This document shows, in pieces, positions 35,301-48,426 of a DNA stretch of 64,000 nt. The notes under the pieces are model-generated. The model did not search any database. It was not told the origin of the DNA and saw nothing but the letters and a program-made list of their open reading frames with translations. Location of the stretch: contig NC_083602.1 in NCBI RefSeq assembly GCF_029168945.1, positions 50,033,442 through 50,097,441 of the forward strand, given 5' to 3'. Positions within the stretch are counted from its first letter, which is position 1. The number at the start of each line of letters is the position of its first letter. This stretch comes from Cannabis sativa. Its lineage: Eukaryota > Streptophyta > Magnoliopsida > Rosales > Cannabaceae. The position numbers and the translations under genes are program-made.

Positions 35301-37998
35301 CGAAATGCAATATATATTTATAGAAAATTAAATTTGAGTTGTAAATTAATTTAAATTAATTTGTAACAACTTAAATTGAATATTTTTCTAAATATTTATT
35401 GGAAATTATTACTAAGATGGAAATAATTCATGTTATTTTCATATCCATCAAAGTAAAATTTATAAATATTAAATTAAAATTTATATTTAGAATTTTTCAT
35501 TCTAAATTGGAAATTTTAATTAAATAAATATATATTTAAAATAAACAGATTAAATAAAGAGAATCAAAGAAAATACAACTCTCTTTAAATAATGAGCTTT
35601 ATTATTAAGATATTCGATCTCCATTGTTGGTTTTACATCGCGTTTCTTTTAGTGAGTAATCCTCCCTAATGGAGGAACGTTCATTAGCAATTTCGCACCG
35701 TTTAATCTCGAAAGATAAGTAGTTTGTAAGTGTTTTATATGGTATGGATCACCCTAATGGTGGCGACCACGTTTGACTTGAAAATTGCGAGACAATGGTG
35801 GAAGCTCATAAAATAGAATTGCCTTGACTCTCGCCTAAACGGGACAACGCTGAATTCCAATCTTGATCGAATAAAAGGTTGCTAGAATGTTTAACATTTT
35901 AGATGAGCTGACAACTCTATTCAATGAATGGTAGCTTTGACTCTCGCCTAAACGGGACACTGATATCAGTTTGTTGAAAACCTTAGAAATTATTTAGGAT
36001 TGTAAGTTTTAGTATTTTCACTTGTCATTCCTACTTGCTATATGTTTATAATTTCTGAATTGTGTATGAATTTATATTGAACCATGTTATTTTCTGTTAT
36101 TAAGTTGTATTTTAATTTCGAATCTTCATTGTTGGTCTAACTTGGCTTGTTTATCTAATGAGATAAATCCCTAGTGGATTTTCACCATTAGACATACTTA
36201 ATAGTGTTAGATCTCGAAAGATAAATATTGTATATGCGACATCTAGCTGTTCATCAATTGATGACACCTTAGACTAGTATTTTTACAATATGAAACAAGA
36301 AGATTGTATAAATAAGATTACTTTGACTTTCGCTAATCGAAGCATCGTTGGATTCTTATTTTAAACGAAATTATCCTAATTCCTCTTAGCTTATTCATTT
36401 TGAATTAGCTCAATATCATATCATTGGATGAATGGGCTATAAATCATTTCATGTCATTCTATATTTTCTCTTAAGAAATTAAATGATGCATATGATTATA
36501 ATCCCGAAATTCTATTCCCAATTGATATAAATCCTTAATCTTAGCAATCTCTTACTTGTATGGGCAAATCTGACTTAGAGTTTGTATTAGTAGTGCTGGT
36601 CCAAGATAGAATTACTCATTATATTTGGTATAAATTTAAGTCTTTGACTTTAATTTTAGATTCCAAATAGAAATTTTCTTATATTTCTAATTCCAGATAC
36701 AATACAGTTACACTTTCTCAAGTGTTTAATATCCATCTTCTATTAATGGATTAAAACTGTATGGAATATGAGTTAGGTATTCTGTGACCAGGATCCACTT
36801 GCAGTATTTTAAGAACTCTTTGATGTAACTAAACCTATGTCATCAAAAGACACTACCACATTTTTTTTAATCTATGGCATTTGTATCTTGTTCATAGTGG
36901 ATTTGACAAGATCAATCTCTGCAAAGAAATTAGTTCATCTCATTCGCAGATGGATGTACATTCAGGGGTGGATATGAGTTTTTCGTTGTATTCTTCAAAC
37001 GATAACTCTAGATATACCTTTTAGCAAGAAATTTGAAATGTTTTAAAAATTTCATTAATTTCTAGCAATGGTTAAAACCATTAAGGTAAGTGGTTAAAGA
37101 TCTTGCGAACTGATAGGGGTGGAGAAATAGTTAGTAGATATGCAGTTCAAAGATCATTAAATTGATTTTTGAATTATATCCAAACTTACCTCCCCAGAAA
37201 TTTCGAGTTGCATGTTGATGATTAGTTACTAGTCGTTGCCTAATTCCTTCTATGGTAATACAATTTCAGAATGATGTAATGGTTGTATACTTAATGTAAA
37301 TCATTACTAGATTCATGGATGACCTAATCAAAATCTTAAGAAAAGCTAGAACTGTTAACCATGGTTTGTTAGCTATTCTAAGTGATTAGGGGTGGACTAT
37401 CCCATAGTCAATAGATAAGAAAGTGTTTGTTCAAACAAATACTACTTTTCTAAGACAATGACTAAGTCTGAAAATAAAGTAGCAAATAAAGGAGATATTT
37501 ATTTCTTGATTCCAAAAGTGTTCTATCATCTTATTTGACATATGATGATCCCACTGCCTCTGTTGTCTTGTCACAACCGAAGAGACCAATACCGTTTAGT
37601 TTTCTTAGACATAATTCACCTTCTTATGACTTGGGAGACACTAGTGATTCAAAATCCATTGTGAGTTTAAACAAGTAATGGATTGTCAAGATAAGAAACT
37701 AAGAAGAAAGCCAAAAGAACTATGGTTTAATCCATTCACATGGAATAACCTAAAGTTTTCTATTACAAGGCCATAAAAGGAAATTTTCGTCTATAAGTCC
37801 ATTCAATGGACTTAACAAAACTTCCTGTTCCTTGTATTATAGGTTTGAGTTTATCTAAACCTATGGCTTGTGGTATACCTGGTAATTACTTACTCTAATG
37901 CAAGCAACTTACTTTAGTAAGATGCTGAAGCATTTTCTTTCTAATGGCAATCTATAGAAGCTTCACAACTTCTTAAACATAGATTTTATTTATCTAAG
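32350..37998 (+). pseudogene. Copia C interior, part 1 (leader to RT), decayed
   Basis: Colinear with A and B. A GC-rich hairpin island lies at 32630-32740 (palindrome TTCCGCGCGCGGAA at 32637-32650; stem GGAAATC/GATTTCC at 32647-32664). AT-rich DNA follows, with a 54-bp tandem duplication carrying the hairpin GTTAATAT/AATATTAAC (about 34238-34342). The three-motif block is at 35620-36360. Degenerate pre-integrase and integrase occur at 36890-37200 (the DRGGE motif near 37115), then degenerate RT to 37998, where CACTA enters. Stops are frequent and no frame exceeds about 65 codons. Confidence 0.8.
32352..32364 (+). promoter_or_regulatory. Primer binding site of copia C
   Basis: TAGTATCAGAGCC, one change (G to A at the second base) from the initiator tRNA-Met complement TGGTATCAGAGCC. 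Confidence 0.8.
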
Positions 37999-38350
37999 CA
38001 CTACTACAAAAAGGGGTATTTTCGTCGTTTTATAAGTGACATATAAAGATTTTGCGTCGGTCTACAGAACCGACGTGTAATCCGTAGACGTAAATAATGT
38101 TTTATTTGCGTCGTTTTTAAAAAGACGCAAAATACAATTTTCATCATTTGAAAATCGATGCTAAAAAATTACTTTTCTATTTTATTTTAAGCGTCGGTTA
38201 AAAAGTGACGCTAAATGTGTCATGGCATTTTAAAATTGTCACAAAAAACTTATTCCGTCGGTTTAAAAATGTCATATCTATTACGAAAAAACTTTTTTTT
38301 TTACCTATTGCGTCACTTATAAAATGAAGCACAAATATAAGTAAGGAAAA
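37999..38350. repeat. CACTA terminal and subterminal repeats, transposase-3' end
   Basis: After the 13-bp terminal repeat, the next 340 bp contain repeated GCGTCG/GTCGGT/CGACG units in both orientations (for example at about 38056, 38070, 38105, 38193 and 38257). In En/Spm these subterminal motifs are bound by the TNPA protein, which brings the ends together. From 38350 to 38640 the DNA is AT-rich with no feature seen. Confidence 0.85.
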
Positions 38351-38651
38351 ATTGCAAACTTTTCATGCAATTTTCCCCACCTGCATTATCAAATTTTAGA
38401 ATAACTCTATATAATAGTAAATACATAATACAAAAAAAATTAAAATAACATTTTTGAAACTTATATTAAATTAGTAATCGATTCTATTAACTAATCACAC
38501 AATACCAAAATTGTTAATAAAATCGATTCTAAAACTTAAATTCCATGTATATCGTAAACTAAATATAAACTAATAATATATGCAAAAGATAGCAATAATC
38601 ATAAAACTTGTTACTCATGTATTATATCAAAAGTGTAGTAACCTTAAGTAC

Positions 38652-39443
38652 TTAATCTATAATCAATGGCTTCACAAATTCGGCCAACTCATCCCGTACG
38701 GCATTGATCTCCTCGTTACTATAGGGAGCGTCTAACTTGAACTGTAAAATAAAAGATCAAAAAACATTAATCAACATATTAAAAGTATATATAATTAAAA
38801 TACAAACTAAATAGAGAAGAGTAATTATTCATGTTTACATGATTTTTCAAAAAACTTGCAGGATTAACAACCGTCATGAAACTCTGAATAATCTTCATAA
38901 CATAATAACCACATTGTATTCCATCCGGCTGCTGTCGACACGTGTATTGGTTGATTTTTACTGGACCCTTGTTTCGTATATTTTTTTCGATCCTGTACAT
39001 GTCCACAGCACTAAACAAAAAAGAAATTAATTAATGAATTGATTTGTAACATAATCTAAATTTAAAAAATTATAACTTACTTTTGGATACATTTCATAAT
39101 ATCAGTTCGGATAAAGTCATTCGTCGAGTCAAGATATGCAACACTTTGAGTATTGGCATGAATCATAATTGTCAACCAGTGATCACTACAGAACAAAACA
39201 TGTTAATTCAGTCAACTCACTAATCGATCCATTAGTTTGTTACATTTATTAATATAAAAACATACTTACCCTGAATTCCACGGACATATCAACCATTGTT
39301 CAGGTTGCATACCCATCATTCGCTGACATAGATTCTCTGAACGTTGTTTGAGTTTACCAGCTTCAGTTGATACTGAAGCAGGATTATTAAATGCATATGT
39401 ATTCCTCAACCCACCAAGATTAAGCGTGTGTTCTTGCAAATAA
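38652..39443 (-). pseudogene. Ulp1/C48 cysteine protease domain of gene 2
   Basis: Four exons with exact phase agreement (39443-39270, 39185-39081, 39010-38839, 38741-38652). His is in NSGDHWLTIMIH, Asp in VAYLDSTND, Gln and Cys in RQQPDGIQCGYYVMK; the C-terminus is EFVKPLIID. Ulp1-type proteases remove SUMO from proteins; copies carried by CACTA and Mutator-like elements are known in plants, but their role in transposition is not settled. No stop or frameshift was seen in these exons, in contrast to the transposase, so this part is the best preserved in the element. Confidence 0.85.
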
Positions 39444-41284
39444 CTAAATTAAAAACGGATTATTAATAAACAACATTGTATATATAATTTTTAACTTAGA
39501 TATTAACTTAGTTATTAACTATTATACCTGCACCAAAGAGACATAACAGTATTTCCAATCATATGGAGCTCGCACACATCTTCCACCTCGTCAGCGCTGA
39601 TCCAACACTCTTGGCCTTCTCCTCCGAACACTTCCGGTTTAATATAGTATCTCTTTGATTTCTTAGCAGGCCAATTCTTCACAATCTCTGAAAGTCCAGA
39701 CAATAATTGTGTCTTTGCAGGGGGAATGTACCGTTTGACAGACTGTTTATTAGGCCCCTTTGGGTTTATCGGTGGCCGAGCTCTGGTGGAGCCAAATGAT
39801 CTCTTGAAACTTTCTTCTTTCCTTTCATCTACATCAAACAATTAATTTCAATTTCAAAATATAATAATATTGACAAAATGTACTTAAGATGCAATTTTAA
39901 GATTTTTGTAAGAAATTATTAGCATCCAAGAGTTTAGAAAACATAAAGTCATAAATCATAATAGATTTGTTTTCTCCCGAGGTTAAAGTCTTAAAATACT
40001 TACAAAACTAGCTTTGAATATATCATGGCCACAAAATTTTCACCAATAATGCATTCCCATCCCACTAGACACTATCATTAGCTTCTTTAAAAAGAAAGTA
40101 TCACCAAATAACTATTTGAGTTCAACCTACTCATTATTCAAGAAAATATACGTGAAAAGGAAAAAAATGATGTACCTTCCCTAAATCATCTGGATGTATG
40201 TTGATTAGGTTCTTTGGCCAAGCTACAAAATTGTTTATAGCTAAACCAACTGTGTCGAAGCCTTCATGTTCTATAGGGCATGGTAGAATGGCATTTTCTT
40301 CAACCACCTTCTCAATAAAGACACGTTTGAAATCATCAAACTTCTTTTTAACTCCATGTATTATAATATTGCCTTCTTTGTCTGCCTTTTCAAGTTTCAC
40401 ATAACCTGATACAACTAAGACCGAATCTTTTTCTTTGGGATCAATCACGTACATATCACACCTCAATCTCTTCATTTGCAAACAAAACAAGAGACAAACA
40501 AAATTTATTTTAAAAAGAACTTAAATAATTATGATATAAAAATTAAACATGCATAATGAAAATTATTTTAAAAAGCAAGTAAATAATACATTATCAGAAG
40601 TAACCGGAGATGGTGCTGGTGGAGCAGCTGCACAAGGTGTGGCTGGTGGGGCAACAAGTGGAGGTGTTGGAATAGTGGCCTTGGGAGCTGGTGGAGCAGA
40701 GGCCTTGGGAGCTGGTGGAGCAGAGGCCTTGGGAGCTGGTGGAGCAGAGGCCCTGGCATTTGGTGTAGTAGAGGCCCTGCCAGTTGGTGGAGCAGAGGCC
40801 CTGGCAGTAGGTGTTGCTCCTAGAACTGAGGTAACAGCAGCAAAAGCTGGTTCGTTGGATGCTCCCCCAACACCTGAACCAGATGCATGTGAGGTGCCCG
40901 CAACACCACTTTGGCTTTGGACTATTTGGAGGAGTTTATTTAATAATTCGTCTTGTCTACGACGATGTTCCTCTGACTCTTCAAGTCGCTTCTCCACCTC
41001 ACTCATACGATCATTGTCATCGACTCTCTTTCTTTTAGGACGCGGGGTTTTGAAAAACTGTGTCTGTGTGACACCACCCCCCATTCCTCTAACACGTCCT
41101 CCATGCTCTTCTGTTCCCAAGGCTAGAGTGAGTATGTCTTTTGAGCCTTCTACTAATATTGTCCCCTCCTCAACTTGCTTTCGTATCTCAGCCTACATTC
41201 AAGAAAGTAAAATTTGTAAGAATTTGAACAACATAAAAGTGTTTAAGTATTTGATCAAGCACATATATGATAAATGGAACTTAC

Positions 41285-42143
41285 AATCCGGTCAGCGACC
41301 TCCTGAGCAGGGTCATCGAGCTCGCCGTTTTTGTTCGTGTGTATTCTAATCCACAAGTATGCCCTGTCATATATAGTAAGCTGGTGGCCCAACTCTTTCT
41401 CCAACTTTTCTTCAACTTTCTTAACACCACCTCGGCCCGCATGGTGATTGTATGTATTTTGACTCCTGATATCTTGCATTTTCTTTCTCTTTTTTTCCCA
41501 TTCTTGACTACATCTTTTGGCAACAAATTCTTTCCAATCTTCGGGCTTGTAACATGAAACATAAGCATCTGGAGGACGATCGAGCATTGCTGGAACTTTA
41601 TCTTTGTATTTGAAAATTAGGTTCCTTGTTAGGAATGCTTTCCAGTCTTTCCATCTTCGTCCAGCAGTTTTTAAGGTAGAATGCTTAGCTTCTGGGCCTA
41701 ACTTGAACATTGACTGCAAAAATTAGCAATAATAGTTAGAATGGGCAAAAAATATTCAACTACATATGCAAATTAATCTTAGCTATTAGCATTACCTTGA
41801 TGTACTCCCATAATAGATTTTTAAATTCCATTGGAACTTTTCTCCAATCATTGTATGCCAGTGGAAGATTTCGTCTTGCATACAAGCCAATCTGGCTAAC
41901 CAGTTCATTTGCAGTGTCCCCAATGCACTGGCCCCATTGGTTGTACTCGACTTCGAGAAGTATTCCTTCACTCCTATTCTTTATATGCTTCAGACCCTTA
42001 TATGCCCCCCTACCATTTTTCTTCTTTGGTTGTGAATCAGGGTCAGGTTCCGGTTACGGGTGCGGTGGATCAGATTCAGATTCACCACCAATGGATTGTC
42101 CCCAAAGGGCAAAATCATCATCATAGTCACCGGGGTCATCCAT
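41285..42143 (-). pseudogene. Transposase_24-like (TNPA-type) segment of gene 2
   Basis: Two exons in phase 0 across one intron (41714-41795). Exon 1 is acidic at its start, then basic (KKKNGRGAYKG), and ends WEYIK at a GTAATG donor. Exon 2 begins SMFKLGPEAK and runs to ADRI. The segment matches the plant En/Spm Transposase_24 family by motif order (WRKVP...LLWEYIK, SMFKL, KDWKAFLT, DWKEFVAKRCS). Family members sit beside TNP2 genes and are the likely subterminal-repeat binders. One TAA at 42056-42054 interrupts it; no other stop was seen in the two exons. Confidence 0.8.
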
Positions 42144-42268
42144 AGTCAATGTACCTACACATTAAAGCAAAATAATAATACATAAAATTAACACAGAAAT
42201 TTAGATTAGGCGCAAAAAAATATAAAATAATATAAAACAAAACACACCAATATTTATAGATTGATAGT

Positions 42269-45200
42269 TTACTCAATCCATAATCCTTCACCGTCTTCCC
42301 GAGAAGAAATGATTTCGTCCCGAACGGCGACATCAATTGGTGGTGGATTGATTTCAAAAGTTTTATCATTGAGATATAAATCTCCACCAGACTCTTGGTA
42401 ATCATAATCTTTTGGTTGTGTTGTTAGAACAACTGACCAGCGACCATCTATTGGGTCACTCATATAAAATACTTGTTTTGCCTGGGATGCCATTATAAAT
42501 CGATCAGACTTGTGTCCTACTCGATTCAAGTCCACTAGCTTGAATCCAAACTCATCTTCTTTAACTCCATTATCACTCCTCACCCAATCACAAAGAAAAA
42601 CAGGGATTCGAAAGCTAATGTAATCTAATTCCCAAATTTCTTTGATTACACCATAAAAGGTCATATCACATTCAATAGGGTTTTTGTCTTTTGAACTAGC
42701 TACTTGGATAGCACTAGCAACAATCATGACACCACTATTTTGTGTTTTTTAAGAAGCATCACGATCTTTCGTGTTAAATTGAGTACTATTTATGTAGTAT
42801 GATTGATACTTTAGTACAGTAAATGAAGGAAAATGCGATATCGAAAGTAGCAACTGAGATACATTGTTCGGGGAGTCACTCATTTCCACAATCACCTAGC
42901 ATAAATCAAATTAATTAGTAGTTACATGAAATGATTATGAAAAACATACCAATTTCAAATCACTCGGTATTGCATAATACCTTTTCTTTCAACCATGTAC
43001 TAAAATTTCGATAATGTTCATCTTGCACCCATTTGTGGTTCCTCGACTTACTAGGATAAGTAGTCTTGATCCAATCAAAATGTTTCCTTCAAGATGTAGT
43101 TAAACATTATTCTTATTAGTACACTTTTAATTTGAATTGAATATTAAAAATTAAATTAAACTTACTCAATGTACGGTTGAACCTCATCAACATTTTGCAA
43201 AACGAGTCGGTGTGCTTCCTCTCGATCAGCTCGACTTACGTCGCAAACAGAAACACCCCGACCCCCTTTACTAATTTCATTATCAAATCTAGGAAGACAC
43301 GACCCAACAGTTGCTACATTTGAGAAGAAGTCTAAACAAAATTCTACAGCCTCTTCAACGATGTAGGATTCAACAATTGAACCCTCTGGCCTGCTTCTGT
43401 TTCTTACATAACCCTTTAGGATTTTCATGTACCGTTCCATTGGGTACATCCATCTCAAATACACTGGCCCACACATTTTTACCTCTCTCACCAGATGAAC
43501 AGTTAAGTGGATCATTATGTCAAAAAAGGATGGAGGAAAAAATTGTTCTAAATAACACAACACTTCAACAATTTCTAATCAGAGATTTTCTAACTTTGAC
43601 ACATCTACCACTTTGCAACAAAGAGATTTAAAGAATAAACATAACCTGGTGATGGCATAGCGAACTTTCTTAGGTAAAACAGAACGGATACTCACCGGCA
43701 GAATATGTTGCATCAGTATATGATGATCGTGAGACTTCAGTCCGGACAAAATTAATTTGTCCATATCTACCAAATTGGAGATATTTGAAGAATACCCTTC
43801 GGGTACTTTAACGTGAGACAATGACGTACAGAAAGATCGTTTTTCTTCCTTAGTCAGGGCATAACACGCCGGTGGTAAAAAAGTTCGTTTACCAATAATT
43901 TCTGGATGTAAATTTCCTCTAATCCCCATCTCTTTCAAATCTAGACGGGATTTAATTCCATCTTTACTCCGACCAGGAATATTAAACAAGGTATTAATTA
44001 AGCTATCTGAGACATTTTTCTCAATATGCATCACATCTAAATTGTGACGTAAAACCAAATGCTCCCAATACTCAAGCTCAAAAAATATTGATTTTTTCTT
44101 CCACGGTCCCTGAGGTTCATTTGTGACACCCTTACCTCCTTTTCTTTTCTTCGATTTTGACTTTCGCTTTCCAAGATTGAATTGAATTTTATTCAATTTT
44201 TCTACCAATTGTCTTCCGCTTAAAGGTGGGGGAGGCATTTCAAATTCTTGCTTACCGTCAAATGCCTTTTTCCAGGTCCGAAATACATGTTCGGGTGGCA
44301 AAAACTTTCGGTGTCCCATATAACAAATTTTTCTCGAATGTGTTAAATAGCGAGAGCATGTTTTCTCTTCACAGATAGGACATGCATTATAACCTTTCAC
44401 ACTGTAGCCAGAAAGATTCCCGAAAGCAGGAAAATCATTGATTGTCCACAATAACATGGCCCTAAGATTGAATGCTTCATTCCTATAGGCATCATATGCA
44501 TTAACACCGTCATACCACAATTTACTTAAATCATCAATGAGAGGGGTTAAGTATACATCAATATCATTGCCAGGTTGTGAAGGGCCTGATATCATCAATG
44601 TCAACATAGTGAACTTTCTCTTCATAACAAGCCACGGCGGCAAATTATATATCACAAGCAAGATTGGCCAACAACTATACTTACTGCTAAGGGAAGTATG
44701 TGGATTGATACCGTCTGCAGAGAGACCAAGACGGATATTCCTAGGCTCATTGGCAAAATCAGGCCATCTAGCATCAATTGTTTTCTAAGCGGGAGAGTCA
44801 GCTGGATGTCTCATCATACCATCTTTCACTCTATCACTGGCATGCCAAGTCAAATTTTTAGCATGGTCGGCATTTCGAAAAAACCGAACCAAACGAGGTA
44901 TGGGTGGTAAGTACCACAATACTTTTGCAGGAACACCCTTCTTTACCTCATTAGAATTATTTTTCTTTTGCCACCTGGACTCACCGCACGTTGGACATGA
45001 TACCTCGTCCACAAATCTCTTTCGATATAGGATGCAATCGTTAGGACATGCATGTATCTTTTCATATTGCAAGCCTAACGAACACAATGTCTTTTTTGCC
45101 TCATAGAAAGACAAAGGCACCTCATTACCTTCGGGTAATAATTCTCCTAAGAAAGCTAGTAACTCTGTCAAACTCTTATCACTCCACCCGTGTTTTGCTT

Positions 45201-45651
45201 TCAAATTGTATAGCCTAATAAGCGTCGATAATTTAGTAAACCTAGTACAATTAGGGTAAATCGGCTTTTCAGCATCTTCTAACATAGTTTGAAATGTTTC
45301 AGGACGAACTTGAGATTCAAACTCTGCTTCGTTAATCATCTCTGCGATGTGATCATCTTCATACTCCACATTATTAACAATCTTATCCTTTCTAGAGGGT
45401 CCCTCGCCCGATCTTCTAATTTTTTCTCCGTGGTGATACCAAACCTTATAACTCTTGTCTATCTTGGATTTCTTAAACAAATGTTCTCTTATTTGGGCAA
45501 TTTTCATACGCTCCATGTTACCACATTTGAGACATGGGCAATGAACCAAATCAGGATTATCCGCATTCTTTGCAGAAAACTCCAAAAAGAAGTCAACACC
45601 TTCCCTATATTTTACCGTTAACCTATTCGCACTCATCCAATCTCTATCCAT
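42269..45651 (-). pseudogene. CACTA TNP2-type transposase, three in-frame stops
   Basis: Exons 45651-43166, 43086-42981 and 42895-42269, with introns of 79 and 85 nt (GTAAGT...GAAG and GTATTA...CTAG), all in phase; about 1072 codons, normal for the family. Start ATG at 45651 (MDRDWMSANRLTVKY). Domains in order: transposase-associated zinc region (CPCLKCGN), Transposase_21/TNP2 (CPTCGESRW, LGLSADGINPH, PGNDIDVYLTP, CPICEEKTC, LDVMHIEKNV), DUF4218 (FFPPSFFDIMIHLTVHL, MYPMERYM), and DUF4216 (YYINSTQFNTKDRD, VFYMSDPIDGRW). Likely catalytic acids are in SADG, DIDVY and HIEKN. Stops: TAG 44787-44785 (where relatives have Trp), TGA 43581-43579, TAA 42751-42749. No frameshift was found. Confidence 0.92.
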
Positions 45652-48426
45652 TTCGAAACTTCTAACAAAACAACAAAACAACAATTTAATTAACCTAATT
45701 AATACAATAAAATAATTCTATATCAACTTAACCTAATTAATTTAATAAAATACTAATCCTACTGAAATTTCTACCGAAATTTCGACAGCATAACATCTAT
45801 AATTCGGACGTTCCCGAAAATTTTAAACATGCAACTAATCTATTAAAACATCCACAATAATACAAACAAACAAAACTATAATTAACAGTACAAATATTAC
45901 CACCCATCCGACCGCAGTCATGCAATTCCAGAACTTACTTCACTATGGATGAATATCTAGGATATTCAAACTCTTCTAGGATTTATAAAATATAAAGAAA
46001 TAAAGTTTGAGTAGCTTACCAATTCCAAGCTAGCGTTCAAGCAATTTCTTCAAAAGATACTACCACAATTGAAAAGCTGCATTGTGAATAAAAGTAGTGA
46101 TGTGAAAAATTGTATATTTGGTCGAATAGCCAAAAATACAAAAACAAAAGTACGTACATACAATATATATATCATACTAGACAAGAATGTTACTCGGATA
46201 GAATACAATTGTTCGTTTCACTTCAATATGAATCAATCTACTTGTTTTCCAATTTCAGCTCACATGAAGATGAAGTATAAACATATAGAACTAATTATGC
46301 CAACCCACTTACTCTATGTACACAAGGAAAATACATTCCATAATAATAAAATGATATTTTCTCTAATACCTTAAGACATTTTTCTTAACTGAGAGGTGAT
46401 TCTATGATGTCAACAAACCTAACTTTTGACTGCTTTAACTATCTTGTTTAGGAGATTTGAACTTCTACCATACATTACCAACTACCTAACATGGCTAGAA
46501 TCTAGAAACAACACTTTACTATTTATTTCTCAATTTATATAAAAATATAAAGAAACAATATTTGTAAGAGAAACTGCAGTAATATTGGCTCCACAATATA
46601 TAAATTTGTTGTTCAAAAAAATATATAAATTTGAATTTGATTCATTCTCGGGAATGAATAGTAATATTCTCGCCATAGACTTCAGTAGATTAATTGGAAA
46701 TGTCAGATATCTCTAAACATTTCACAATTACTCATAACTTATTTTTCAGCCCATTTTCTTTTATAAGTGCAATGACAGTAACTCACTAATCTATGCACTA
46801 AAATAAGGATAGTAGGCCCTTGTCCCTTGATTACTTTTTTTTTTCAAGAGAAGTAGTATAAATAAGTCATTATACTACCTCTTGCCATAAACAATCAAAC
46901 AGATTTAAATTTCCTTTACAAAAATGAATCTTGCTAATTATCAAGTGGAACTATACAATATTAAAAATATCGTAATCATTATTTTATATTTTCCAAGCTA
47001 ATTATATTCTATCTAAAGTTACACAACTATAAATTAAGTTGACATATATTACACCAAAAAGTTTAATCCAAAACTATTATATGATCTTAAAAAAATGTAT
47101 ATTTGTATAATTGAAAAACTCGATACAATATATACTTTTTAATAATTCAAAAACTCATATGTAAATTAAAAAGAAATGGACATAGTTTCTTAATTTTACC
47201 AAATCCCTAAACAAAACTTTTGATCCAAACTTTTAATTAAAGAAAAATTAGCTTTAAGCAAAATAACATTTTAACTATTATTTTACATATCCTTAACCAA
47301 ACTTTTCAATTCTAAATTAAACAAAACACTAAATTAAGATTACAAACTAAAAGTTTAAAAAACATTCTAAATATTTTAAAGCAAACTTCTCATACATTCT
47401 AACCACTAAATTTCATAGCTTTATAACCAAATTGTTAATTCAAAATTACACAAAACAAACTTAATATATATATATATTAATTTACAATTAAAAACTTAAT
47501 CCAAAACATCTTATGTGTAATTTTGAAATCATACCTAATAAAACTTCTAAACTTTTTTCACATTTCAAACTTATTTGTTTAGCTTTGGTTTTTGTTTTTC
47601 CAAAGTATTATTTCTTTTGTAATGAGTTAGATTTTTTTTTAATGATAGTGCTAGTTTATTTTTCAACTTTCTTAAAACATTCCTAGTTCATATTTGTCTA
47701 CTCATAAATTAGTTGTATATGTCCTTACAGTAAATAATAAATTAGCTTAGGTTGAGGATTATCTATGTATCAAACTTTTGTTGTTGTTTATAAGAATTTA
47801 ATTTAAAAAAAAAAAAACAAAAAAACAAAACCTTAGTAATTATATGGATGGTTCTTATTGTTTGTGGAAAAATCTTAGTAATTATATGGAAAGAAAGAGT
47901 GGTAGGTTTCAGAAAAGAGACAACTTAATTATATTTGTGGAAAAACATTAGTAGGGAAGGGATTGCATGTGGTAGTGAATGCTCTTATCTTTTCCCCACA
48001 TTTGACTCAATACTCATCTTCAACTTCAATATTAAATCAATTCAAAGATGATTGCTTGGGTTAGCCTTGCAATAAGGAGAAGCTAATTCAACTAAACCAA
48101 TTGCAGAAACAAATACATCAGGTAGACAAACAAGCTAAATAGGCAGAAAATAAAACTTGGATATATAATTAAGGCTTTTTCTATGTACACTACTTATTAC
48201 TAATCCAGTGAGGTTAATAAAATATCACCTAGGCAGTGCTTGCTTTGCCATATTTATTTTTATTTTCAGAGCATGTGGTAGACATTGACACATATTGGTC
48301 AAAAAGATAGAGAATTCTGTTTGCAGAAAAAATCATAGGCCAAATCTGCAGAAGTTATTTCATCTCTAAAAAAGATGCAGAACCAAATACATCAATAGTT
48401 AATTGGTTAACATGTGTCATGACCAT

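Larger units (their letters stand above)
38652..42143 (-). pseudogene. CACTA gene 2: TNPA-like / Ulp1-like protease fusion
   Basis: Exons read on the minus strand: 42143-41796 (start MDDPGDYDDDF), 41713-41285, 41192 to about 40590, about 40480-40176, 39828-39528, 39443-39270, 39185-39081, 39010-38839, 38741-38652 (stop). Nearly all junctions have GT/AG and keep phase; those at 40590-40480 and between 40176 and 39828 are unresolved. Exons 1-2 resemble the plant Transposase_24 (En/Spm) family (KTAGRRWKDWKAFL). Exon 3 has LGTEEHGGRVRG and a Pro/Ala repeat (KASAPPAP three times). Exon 4 has the FVAWPKN motif of DUF8039. The last four form a C48/Ulp1 peptidase with His in DHWLT, Asp in AYLDS and Cys in IQCGYYV. 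A TAA at 42056-42054 (codon 30) breaks exon 1. Confidence 0.82.

Noticed and set aside
40549..41349. 266-codon plus-strand frame rich in Ala/Gly
   Set aside because: It is the antisense of the Pro/Ala-rich exon 3 of CACTA gene 2, whose minus-strand frame has conserved motifs and splice sites.
46069..46374. 101-codon plus-strand frame in CACTA
   Set aside because: AT-rich sequence, no recognisable motif, opposite strand to the element's genes; probably chance.
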